DNA of 64,000 bases from Bacteroidota bacterium (GTDB lineage: Bacteria > Bacteroidota > Bacteroidia > CAILMK01 > JACPUW01): positions 1-64,000 of the forward strand of contig JACPUW010000001.1 of assembly GCA_016192035.1 (NCBI GenBank), in the 5' to 3' direction. Below the pieces are notes generated by a model, which was given only the letters and a program-made list of their open reading frames with translations, ran no database searches and was not told the origin of the DNA. Numbering within the stretch: position 1 is the stretch's first letter; every line of letters begins with the position of its first letter. Made by a program: the position numbers and the translations under genes. Of the stretch, positions 18,254-25,960 are shown piece after piece.

Positions 18254-18785
18254 CCTTTATTATATCCAAGGTAAAAGTACAGGTTTCGCCTATTTGGGAA
18301 TCAACTATTATGGCACCATTTTTCTTTACAAAACCAAAAACCTTGGGGCTAAGGGCATAAGTGATTGTGAATGAAAGCGTACAGTGTTCATGCATCATGG
18401 CAGTAGTGCTGTGCTCAATGGCGTCTTTTGCTGCCGATTTGTAGGCGTTAACCAAACCGGGCAGGCCAAGTTTAGTGCCTCCAAAATATCGGACCACCGC
18501 AAGAAGCACAAAGGACAAATTGGCTGATTTCAATTGGTTTAGTATGGGGAGGCCAGCGGAACCGTTGGGTTCGCCGTCATCTTGCACACGCCATTCCAGG
18601 TGGTTGCTGCCCAATGTGTAGGCATAGCACACGTGCCTAGCCCTGGGGTGTGCCTTGCGCAGGGTATCCACATGCCCCAGCGCCTCTTGGCTGTCCAAAA
18701 TTGGATAGGCAAACGCCAAGAATTTGCTCCCCTTTTCATGGTACTCGCCTCGGGATTCGGATGTAAGTCCTAGGTATGCGGCCAT
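18201..18785 (-). CDS. YigZ/IMPACT family protein
   Basis: The 194-residue protein is of normal family length. The conserved core is present: GSKFLAFAYP, ARHVCYAYTLG, DDGEPNGSAGLPIL and VRYFGGTKLGLPGLV. The C-terminal DUF1949-like domain follows from about residue 130. Members of this family are linked to translation and ribosome-associated regulation, but the exact activity in bacteria is not established. It lies 10 bases after the EamA-type transporter gene and overlaps the metallopeptidase gene, so the three may share a transcript. Confidence 0.88.
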   Translation of the reverse strand: MAAYLGLTSESRGEYHEKGSKFLAFAYPILDSQEALGHVDTLRKAHPRARHVCYAYTLGSNHLEWRVQDDGEPNGSAGLPILNQLKSANLSFVLLAVVRYFGGTKLGLPGLVNAYKSAAKDAIEHSTTAMMHEHCTLSFTITYALSPKVFGFVKKNGAIIVDSQIGETCTFTLDIIKDEKDTYLEFLSSLGIPV

Positions 18786-18795
18786 TTTTTTTGAT

Positions 18796-19659
18796 TTACA
18801 CTGACATAAGTGCTATGGCGAGTACGGCTATTGCCGCACCTAACCACGCTTTTTTGGTCAATCGCTCGCCAAACAACCACACAGAAACAAGGGTGGCCCC
18901 CAGCAGGATCAGTATGCCATTGAGGGGAAACAATAGGGACAATGGAATGGGTATCAGTGGCAATGCCTTGATAAATAGAAAAATGGAAAAGAAATTGACC
19001 AGGCCTAGGGCCAGCCCCCATTTCCAAACTGGCTTGGAAATGGTTATTTTACCACTCGCCAACTTGACCAGCCAGCCTGCGGCACAAGCTGAGGTAAATA
19101 TGTACAAAGTGAGTTGCCGGGGAAGCACTCCGTGTTTGCTGGCCATGGATTCGGTGATTTTGAGCCCTATATCTATGCTCCCGTAGCCTATGAATACCAA
19201 AAAGGCAAAGAAAAAGAAACGAGGCCCAGCGCCTGGACTACCACCAAGGGGCAGCAGGAGCCAGGGAGAAATAAGGGCCAAGGCTATGCCCAGCCAGGCT
19301 AAAAAGGAAACGGGTTCGTCTTGGCTTAAGTGAAAGAAAAGCACCGGCAATACCATGGATACCCTGGACACGACGCCAGCCGCCCCGGCTCCGTAATGGG
19401 CAGTAAATCGCGCCAATAGATAAAAGCAGGAGAGAAAAATAATGCCTAGGCCAAGCGAAAGGGCACCTACCTGTGCTGGGGGCCAGGTCAATTGTCCATA
19501 GCTTAGGCCAAAGCCTATTTCTACCGAAAGACCTATGGCCACACAAGTAAGGTAATTGGTCAGCAATATGCCGAATAGGTCGATTTTATTCCTTCCAGCC
19601 TGCCTAAATATTTGATAGATACCTATGTTCAGCAGAATCGACAGTATAAAGTAAGACAA
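18796..19659 (-). CDS. EamA/DMT-family membrane transporter
   Basis: The 287-residue protein has about ten hydrophobic segments arranged as two five-helix halves, the drug/metabolite transporter pattern. The second half ends with PLNGILILLGATLVSVWLFG followed by a basic loop and a final helix, typical of EamA domains. The transported substrate is unknown. It is divergent from the Hpt gene at 19738 and precedes the yigZ-like gene in the same direction. Confidence 0.8.
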   Translation of the reverse strand: MSYFILSILLNIGIYQIFRQAGRNKIDLFGILLTNYLTCVAIGLSVEIGFGLSYGQLTWPPAQVGALSLGLGIIFLSCFYLLARFTAHYGAGAAGVVSRVSMVLPVLFFHLSQDEPVSFLAWLGIALALISPWLLLPLGGSPGAGPRFFFFAFLVFIGYGSIDIGLKITESMASKHGVLPRQLTLYIFTSACAAGWLVKLASGKITISKPVWKWGLALGLVNFFSIFLFIKALPLIPIPLSLLFPLNGILILLGATLVSVWLFGERLTKKAWLGAAIAVLAIALMSV

Positions 19660-19737
19660 AGTGTTTTATTTCCGTTAAAGGATGCGGTTAGTTAAAGGGC
19701 AAAAACACCATATTTGAGGTTTCAACAGGTAGCGCGA

Positions 19738-20073
19738 ATGTCAGGAATTGATTTTTCTTATTTAGATGAGATATCAGGGGGCGACATGGAATTTAGGATT
19801 GAGATGATCCAGACTTTTCTGGACGAAACGCCCAAGGACGTGGCGCACATGGATGCCATGGCCCAGGCGGCCAATTGGGCCGAAGTGGGCAAGGTGGCCC
19901 ACAAGATGAAGTCATCCATCAAAATGTTTGGGTTAGAATCCATTAAAAATCAGGCAGTTGAAATTGAACAAATCGGTAAATCAGGCGCCGGTACCGAAAC
20001 GCTTGGCCAAAAGGTGGCCACATTTATCCTGGGCCTACAGCAGGCCATGGTACACCTAAAGGGCCATTTGTGA
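19738..20073 (+). CDS. Hpt (histidine phosphotransfer) domain protein
   Basis: A stand-alone 111-residue Hpt four-helix bundle. The phosphoacceptor histidine lies in VAHKMKSSIKMFG (about residue 55), the standard Hpt signature. The upstream TTG at 19714 was rejected in favour of the ATG at 19738. It probably relays phosphate between a hybrid kinase and a response regulator. The hybrid kinase at 25961-28225 already carries its own Hpt, so the partner may lie elsewhere. Its 3' end overlaps the convergent ppx-like gene by 18 bases. The sequence CATATTTG just upstream is a near match to a Bacteroidota -7 box. Confidence 0.85.
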   Translation: MSGIDFSYLDEISGGDMEFRIEMIQTFLDETPKDVAHMDAMAQAANWAEVGKVAHKMKSSIKMFGLESIKNQAVEIEQIGKSGAGTETLGQKVATFILGLQQAMVHLKGHL

Positions 20074-20943
20074 TTGCTTGGCGAGTATGCGGATAATGCC
20101 GTCGCTCAATCCAAATTTGGGTACATACACATCTTTGATACCGGCCCACCTCATCACTTTCATAAACACCCTGGTAGCAGGCAGGATCACATCAGCCCGG
20201 TCAGAGCGCATGCCCAGGTGGATGATGCGCTCAATAAAGCTCTTGGCCTCAATTTCCTTATAGAGTTTCTCCAGTTCCGCATAGGTAATCTTCTTGTCGG
20301 CCCGGCTGCCGTTCAGTTTGTACAGCTTGTTTATGTTGCCGCCTGAACCTATGGCCTCTATGGAGCCTATTGCACTTGTGTGTATTTCTATCCAACTTTT
20401 CATTTCATTCCATTGGGAATCTTGTACCTGGTTGTTTTTAAGGCGAATGGTGCCAATGTTAAATGAGCGGATGTTTTTCATCACCCCGTTGGCAAAAATG
20501 GATACTTCGGTGCTTCCCCCGCCCACATCCACGTACATATACGACTTAGTTCGGTCAAGCATTTCTTCAAAATGCGTGGCATACAACAGCTTGGCTTCCA
20601 CCTTGCCGGGTATTATCTCTATGGATACACCGGTGCGTTCTTGTATGGAATTGGCTATTTCTTGTCCATTGGCAGCTTCCCGCATGGCCGAGGTGGCTAC
20701 CGCTTTGTACCGTTCCACCCCGTTCACTTCCATAAGTAGTTTGCAGGCCAAGACCGATTTTTCCATGTCGCGGGCCTTGGCCTCAGGTATGCTGCCCAGG
20801 GTAAACACGTCTTCGCCAAGCCTTAGGGGCATGCGCACCAGCGACCTTTTCTTGTAGTGCCACTCATCTTGGTAGTAAAACACTTCACAGATGAGCAGCC
20901 TGGCGGCATTTGATCCGATATCTATGGCGCCATAAACGTTCAA
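20056..20943 (-). CDS. ppx: Ppx/GppA family phosphatase (exopolyphosphatase-like)
   Basis: The 295-residue protein consists of the two actin-like lobes of the Ppx/GppA family. AIDIGSNAARLL is the first phosphate loop and VDVGGGSTEVS the second. It lacks the C-terminal HD-like region of the longer enzymes, so it is the short form. It should release phosphate from polyphosphate or hydrolyse pppGpp; which is not decided by sequence. Its start overlaps the end of ppk1 by 4 bases, favouring a polyphosphate role. Confidence 0.88.
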   Translation of the reverse strand: MNVYGAIDIGSNAARLLICEVFYYQDEWHYKKRSLVRMPLRLGEDVFTLGSIPEAKARDMEKSVLACKLLMEVNGVERYKAVATSAMREAANGQEIANSIQERTGVSIEIIPGKVEAKLLYATHFEEMLDRTKSYMYVDVGGGSTEVSIFANGVMKNIRSFNIGTIRLKNNQVQDSQWNEMKSWIEIHTSAIGSIEAIGSGGNINKLYKLNGSRADKKITYAELEKLYKEIEAKSFIERIIHLGMRSDRADVILPATRVFMKVMRWAGIKDVYVPKFGLSDGIIRILAKQSQMAL

Positions 20944-23006
20944 GGGTTCAATTTTTTCGCAAAATAGGCCTCTAGCGCTATTTGGCTTCGGTGGTCGGCT
21001 TGCGCTGATCGCACATACGTGTTGCTCATTTCCTTGTTTATCAGGCGGGCTTTACAATTGTCAGCCCATTGTATTTCAAATAAATCCCGCAGTTCTGCCT
21101 GCAGTTTTTTATCGATAATGGGCACTGCCAATTCTACCCGTCGGTCAAGGTTGCGCTCCATCCAGTCGGCTGAGGCTATATAGTATTTGGGTTGACCCCC
21201 ATGTGAAAAGATCCAAATGCGCGAGTGTTCCAGGTACTTGTCCACTATGCTCCGTACCTCTATATTATCGCTCAGCCCCGGCACACCGGGTATCAGCCTG
21301 CATATACCCCTCACTATCATTCGTATGCGCACGCCCGCCTGGCTGGCCTCATAGAGCTTGGCTATCATGGAGTCGTCCACCAGGCTGTTCACCTTTACCA
21401 TTAGGTAGGCTTCATCGCCTAAGTGGGCACTTTCTATTTCTTGGTCTATTAGGTGTTCTAACTCTGTGCGCATATTGAAAGGGGCTACCAGCAGGTGATT
21501 GTAGTGGTGGCTTCGGTAGTTGTAGTCAAAGAAATCAAAAAGCTGTTCCACTTCTTTGAGCAGTTTTCTATTGGAGGTAAATAGCGCCGTATCAGAGTAT
21601 AGGTGGGCCGTCCGTTCGTGGAAATTGCCGGTAGAGATTACGCCATAACGTTCAGTATCCCTTTTTCTTGGACGTTTTATCAAGATGACTTTGGTATGTA
21701 CCTTCAGCCCTGACACCCCTTGTATTACCCGTATGCCTTCGTCGCTTAGCCTATTGGCCAATTCTATATTGGCTTCCTCATCAAACCGGGCTTGAAACTC
21801 AATGACCGCCGTCACCGACTTCCCATTGCGTTGGGCATTGACCAGGGCATTGATCAAGCTGCTCTGAGGGGCTACCCTGTATAGGGTTATCTTTATCTCG
21901 GTCACATAGGGGTCAATGGCCGCCTCACGGAGCAGCTCTATATTGTAGTCAAACGTGTGATAAGGATAGTGAAGGAGCATGTCTCCTTCTTTGAGCACCG
22001 TAAATAGCCGCTTGATGGCAGGGGCTGCCGGGTGGGGCAGGGGGCTAAACCGGGGATAGGAATATGACTTGCGGCCCAAAATTGGGAAGTTCATAAAGTC
22101 CCTAAAATTGTGGTAGCGGCTACCTGGCAGCAAAAAACGCTCATCGCTTAGCCCCAGGCCTTTCATCACCAAGTCCAGCACATCGGCAGGTATGTTCTTG
22201 TCATAGGTAAGCCGTACAGGTCGTCCTATTTTTCTTTCTTTGAGCGATTTGGATACCCGCTGTGAAAAACTCTGAGAGAGGTCGTCGTCAAAATCCAGTT
22301 CCGCGTCGCGCGAAATCTTTATCACATGGGCCGAGTAGGTGTCATAGTCCAGTATGGAAAAAACCTCGTCCAGGTTATAGCGTATCACATCGTCAAGCAA
22401 CATTACATAGGCGTGCCGCCCCTGTTTGGGCAGCACATAAAACCTGGGGAGCACTTTTGAAGGGATTTCTATAAGTGCCACACGGGCAGGTTTTTTGCTC
22501 TTGGACTTGCGCAGCCCCACGGCCAGGTAGATAAAGTTGTCGTGGAGCAGTGGAAAGGCATTTCCGACAGAAGGGATCATGATGGGTACCAACTTGCGCA
22601 GCACCTGTTCCTTAAAGTAGTTGCGCACCAATGCTCCTTGTTCGGCAGTAAGCTGGGTCTCATTTATTATATGTACCCCACCGTCAGACAATTCCCGCTT
22701 TAGTGTTTCAAAAGTCTGTTCGTACCGCAGGCGCATTTTTCTTATGGCCTTTTGTATTTCAAGCATCAACTCACCAGGGTCGTACCCATACTTGGTGAGT
22801 TTAATGCCCTTTTCGGTCACATAGTCTATTTCGCGCTGCACGTTGGCTATCCGCACCCGGTAAAATTCATCTAGGTTGCTGGAAAAAATACCCAGGAAAC
22901 GCAATCGTTCCAGCAGGGGCACAGTGGGGTCACATGACTCCTGCAGTACCCTTTCATTAAATGAAAGCCAACTTATTTCCCTGTTGATATATAGATGGTT
23001 ATCCAT
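20940..23006 (-). CDS. ppk1: Polyphosphate kinase 1
   Basis: A 688-residue PPK1, the usual length. It starts at MDNHLYINREISWLSFNERV, the conserved family beginning; an earlier in-frame start at 23078 would run through the upstream gene and was rejected. The phospholipase-D-like catalytic parts are present: VHTKVILIKR with its histidine, and STGNFHERTAHLYSD. The conserved NLDEFYRVR segment is near residue 50. The enzyme reversibly makes inorganic polyphosphate from ATP. Sandwiched between a SixA-like phosphatase and ppx in an apparent operon. Confidence 0.96.
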   Translation of the reverse strand: MDNHLYINREISWLSFNERVLQESCDPTVPLLERLRFLGIFSSNLDEFYRVRIANVQREIDYVTEKGIKLTKYGYDPGELMLEIQKAIRKMRLRYEQTFETLKRELSDGGVHIINETQLTAEQGALVRNYFKEQVLRKLVPIMIPSVGNAFPLLHDNFIYLAVGLRKSKSKKPARVALIEIPSKVLPRFYVLPKQGRHAYVMLLDDVIRYNLDEVFSILDYDTYSAHVIKISRDAELDFDDDLSQSFSQRVSKSLKERKIGRPVRLTYDKNIPADVLDLVMKGLGLSDERFLLPGSRYHNFRDFMNFPILGRKSYSYPRFSPLPHPAAPAIKRLFTVLKEGDMLLHYPYHTFDYNIELLREAAIDPYVTEIKITLYRVAPQSSLINALVNAQRNGKSVTAVIEFQARFDEEANIELANRLSDEGIRVIQGVSGLKVHTKVILIKRPRKRDTERYGVISTGNFHERTAHLYSDTALFTSNRKLLKEVEQLFDFFDYNYRSHHYNHLLVAPFNMRTELEHLIDQEIESAHLGDEAYLMVKVNSLVDDSMIAKLYEASQAGVRIRMIVRGICRLIPGVPGLSDNIEVRSIVDKYLEHSRIWIFSHGGQPKYYIASADWMERNLDRRVELAVPIIDKKLQAELRDLFEIQWADNCKARLINKEMSNTYVRSAQADHRSQIALEAYFAKKLNP

Positions 23007-23008
23007 GG

Positions 23009-23500
23009 TTAAGCATCCTTTATAGTGCTGGGTATGGCATTTTGCGCCAATTGCCAGGTGCCCAGGTTGGCCCGCCAATCCTGGTTGGTGAGCACCAGGG
23101 CCTGGCAGGGCAGGAGACCATCCCTAAACGCGCCGCACAGCCTGCCTGCCAAATAACTTATGCTGGGGTTGTGGCCTACCAGGCAAACCACATCAATATC
23201 CGGATCGGTGTGCTGAATGGCATCAAGGTAGGTGTCTTCACCGCCGATATAGAGTGTGCGAATTACACGCCACTGTGCTTCAGGTACTTTCCATGCCTGG
23301 TTGAGTATCTTGGCGGTTTCTAGGGCCCTGCTGGCATGGCTGGTATATAGCCGCTGGGGCCGCAATTTCCCATCTAGTAAGTCCAGTAGGATTTGGGCGG
23401 TTTCTTGGCCTTTGGGGCTTAGGTTCCGGAGCACATCGGCCACATTATGAGCGTTATCGGCATACGAGTGGCGAATGATTATGGCAGTCTTTGCCGGCAT
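23009..23500 (-). CDS. Histidine phosphatase superfamily protein, SixA-like
   Basis: The 163-residue product begins MPAKTAIIIRHSYAD, giving the family's catalytic RH pair near the N-terminus, and later has LVGHNPSIS with the second catalytic histidine. Length and layout fit the SixA branch, which removes phosphate from phosphohistidine in Hpt domains. An upstream in-frame start at 23584 was rejected because it adds a non-conserved 28-residue head overlapping the previous gene. It ends 2 bases before ppk1, so it heads the polyphosphate operon. An alternative is a general small phosphatase role. Confidence 0.8.
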   Translation of the reverse strand: MPAKTAIIIRHSYADNAHNVADVLRNLSPKGQETAQILLDLLDGKLRPQRLYTSHASRALETAKILNQAWKVPEAQWRVIRTLYIGGEDTYLDAIQHTDPDIDVVCLVGHNPSISYLAGRLCGAFRDGLLPCQALVLTNQDWRANLGTWQLAQNAIPSTIKDA

Positions 23501-23559
23501 GAGGTGGTGGCGAAAATAACCATTTACACGCCGCAGCCACATTAAGTTTTTGTCCCGGG

Positions 23560-23892
23560 CTATAAATGCCTTGCCGGGTCCCAAAACAACCGCCCAAAGT
23601 CCACCACCCGGTTGTCTATCACAGCCACTCCTTCTTGGGCCAATCGGTCTTCCATGGAGTGTGCGGGAGGAAAGGCATGCGCGCCGGTGAGAAGGCCTTG
23701 GGCATTGACCACGCGGTGGGCCGGGAGTACGGTATGCCCTTCTATGGACTTGCCAAGCACATGGCCCACCATGCGGGCTGACATGCCGGTGCCCAGGTAG
23801 TTGGCTATGGCCCCATAGGTGCTCACCCTGCCCGGAGGAATTAGGGCCACCACCTCGGCCACTTTATAGGCAAAGTTCTGTGGAGCAGGCAC
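23560..23892 (-). CDS. Alkyltransferase-like protein (ATL, MGMT family lacking the active cysteine)
   Basis: The 110-residue protein matches the C-terminal DNA-binding domain of O6-alkylguanine-DNA alkyltransferases (IPPGRVSTYGAIA, GTGMSARMVGHVL). The active-site PCHR is replaced by PAHR, so it cannot accept an alkyl group. Such ATL proteins bind O6-alkylguanine lesions and hand them to nucleotide excision repair. It starts at a GTG that shares one base with the stop of the upstream aminotransferase gene (TAGTG), implying coupled translation. Confidence 0.85.
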   Translation of the reverse strand: MPAPQNFAYKVAEVVALIPPGRVSTYGAIANYLGTGMSARMVGHVLGKSIEGHTVLPAHRVVNAQGLLTGAHAFPPAHSMEDRLAQEGVAVIDNRVVDFGRLFWDPARHL

Positions 23893-25172
23893 TATAACGA
23901 ATTTAAGGCTTCGGCAAACCCTTCAATCTGGGCAGGGCTGTTGTATATATGGGTAGATACCCTTAGGCTATTGAGCCCTGACTCAGGCACCTGCCGGATG
24001 CGGTACCGCCCTGGATGTTTCATGAGTGCGGCAGCTACCTGAGCGTAGTCCAATTTTTTGTGCCTAAAGCCCAGCATCATGCTTTGGGACGCCTCTTCGG
24101 CTGGGGATATCAATTCTATTTGCCCCATTTGTGCTAGGCGGGTGTAGAGCAGGTGGTTTAAATGGAAAATCCTTTCCTGCACAGCCCCTGGGCCTATGAG
24201 CTGGTGAAAGGCCACTGCGGCTGAAAGTCCTATCCTTAGCGCGGAGTTTTGGGTGCCGTAGTCATACCTATGGGCCGTGGTGGCATAGCCTTCAAATGTG
24301 GCCGGGCTCACGGTTATGTCGTACCCGCGATCGGTATAGGCACCGGCAAACACGGGTTTTATCACATCAAACATGCGTTCGGGCACATAAAAAAAGCCGG
24401 TTCCCTTGGGGCCCAATAGCCATTTGTGGCCGCAGGTTATGTAGCAATCGGGGTCGGTGCGATTCATGTCAAGGGTGAGTGCACCCGCTCCATGTGCGCC
24501 ATCAATAATGGAAAATATGCCCTTGGTCTTTGCCCAGGCACAAATTTGGTCTATGGGAAAAAGCTGCCCTATGGTACAGCTTACATGTGGAACAGACACT
24601 ACCCGGGTCTTTTTGGTGTATAGGCTGTCAAGTTGGTCGAGTATGCCCTGGGCAGTAGCTGCGGGCTGGAAGGTGCGCACCGTCAAACCATGGTGCTGTG
24701 CCCTATTTATCCAGGGCATGGCATTGCCCACATGCTCATGGGTGGTAAGGAGTATTTCATCCCCTTTTTTTAGGGGCAATCCCCAGGCGGCCACGTTGAT
24801 GCCCTCGGTGGTATTGTGTGTGAGCGATATTTCACTGCCCTTGCAGCACATAAGCGCGGCCAAGTGGTTGCGCACTTCTTCTCCTCCACCATAGCCCAAG
24901 TTGCTATTCACCGATTTAATGGTAGAAATGGTGGCTTCTTCTACCGACAAGGGGCTGGGGCCCATGGTGCCGTTGTTGAGGTAACATAGTCCAGGTTCTA
25001 TGTGGAAAGCCTCGCGCACCAAGTCCCAATACGACTCAGTGGGTTGGCTGGGTGCGGGGCCTGGCAAACTTGGGATTGCCGAAAAGGAAGCAGGGAGAAG
25101 GGAAGCGGTGGGAATTCCTGATAAGGATATAATTCCCAGAGATTTGATAAAGTCTCGTCGGTCGGTCATCAC
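23892..25172 (-). CDS. Class V aminotransferase family PLP enzyme with apparent Tat signal
   Basis: The 426-residue protein belongs to the NifS/isopenicillin-N-epimerase-like group of PLP enzymes. The PLP lysine is Lys250 in CGHKWLLGPKG, preceded by the cofactor Asp in IIDGAHGAG (about 224). The N-terminus TDRRDFIKSLGIISLSG has the twin-arginine pattern and a hydrophobic stretch, so it is probably exported folded with PLP bound. Substrate is unknown; cysteine desulfuration is less likely for an exported protein. It overlaps the LytTR regulator gene by 4 bases and the ATL gene by 1 base. Confidence 0.8.
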   Translation of the reverse strand: MMTDRRDFIKSLGIISLSGIPTASLLPASFSAIPSLPGPAPSQPTESYWDLVREAFHIEPGLCYLNNGTMGPSPLSVEEATISTIKSVNSNLGYGGGEEVRNHLAALMCCKGSEISLTHNTTEGINVAAWGLPLKKGDEILLTTHEHVGNAMPWINRAQHHGLTVRTFQPAATAQGILDQLDSLYTKKTRVVSVPHVSCTIGQLFPIDQICAWAKTKGIFSIIDGAHGAGALTLDMNRTDPDCYITCGHKWLLGPKGTGFFYVPERMFDVIKPVFAGAYTDRGYDITVSPATFEGYATTAHRYDYGTQNSALRIGLSAAVAFHQLIGPGAVQERIFHLNHLLYTRLAQMGQIELISPAEEASQSMMLGFRHKKLDYAQVAAALMKHPGRYRIRQVPESGLNSLRVSTHIYNSPAQIEGFAEALNSL

Positions 25173-25864
25173 ACCATATTCAGTCGGTTCATAAGCCTAC
25201 TGCGGTAGGTGCCGCCTATGGGTATGATTTTTTGCTTGATCACGATTACGGCTTCATCCAGGGTTTCAATCTTGTCGAGCCTAACTATATATGAGCGGTG
25301 TACCCTGATGAACTTATCCGAAGACAGCTTGGACTCAATGCCTTTCATCGTGTTGTGCACTATGTATTTGCTTTCTTCAGTGTTGATTACTATGTAATCG
25401 CCCAGGGCTTCTACCCAGTACACATCGTTGGCCGGGATTTTTACCAGGCGTGAATCCACTTTCACAAACAAGTCGGGGTCGTCTTCATTGGAGCCTTGGT
25501 TATTTTGAAAAATCTCCCTGGCGCGGTTTACCGCCTTAAGAAAACGTGCGTAGTCAAACGGCTTGAGCACATAGTCCACCACATTATACTCAAATGCCTC
25601 TATGGCATGTTCCCTCTTGGAGGTCACCAGTATGACCATGGGTGGCTTGGTCAAGGATTTTATAAGGTCTATCCCCGACATTTCAGGCATCTCAATGTCG
25701 AGAAAAATAAGGTCAACAGCATGTCTGGACAAGTAGTTGGAGGCTTCAAGCCCATCCTCGCACATGGCAACTACTTCTACGTCTTGGGTTTTTGATGCAA
25801 AATTGCGCAACACGTTGCGCGATAGCTCCTCGTCATCTACCACAATTGACTTCAACACATTCAT
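25169..25864 (-). CDS. LytTR-family response regulator
   Basis: The 231-residue protein has a receiver domain (phosphoacceptor Asp56 in LIFLDIEMP, acidic pair near residues 10-12, conserved Lys in VLKPFDY) and a C-terminal LytTR DNA-binding domain from about residue 130 (FIRVHRSYIVRLDKIETL). It should bind promoter DNA as a phosphorylation-controlled dimer. No LytS-type kinase is adjacent. The hybrid kinase upstream in the same direction, separated by about 96 bases, is a possible but unproven partner. Confidence 0.92.
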   Translation of the reverse strand: MNVLKSIVVDDEELSRNVLRNFASKTQDVEVVAMCEDGLEASNYLSRHAVDLIFLDIEMPEMSGIDLIKSLTKPPMVILVTSKREHAIEAFEYNVVDYVLKPFDYARFLKAVNRAREIFQNNQGSNEDDPDLFVKVDSRLVKIPANDVYWVEALGDYIVINTEESKYIVHNTMKGIESKLSSDKFIRVHRSYIVRLDKIETLDEAVIVIKQKIIPIGGTYRSRLMNRLNMV

Positions 25865-25960
25865 GCAACCTCTTTATTCCCTTATTTGAAAGAGGCGTAA
25901 ATATAACCGCATTTTCGATTAATGGGCCATTTTGTCCAATGAATCAAAAATTTGTTCTTG

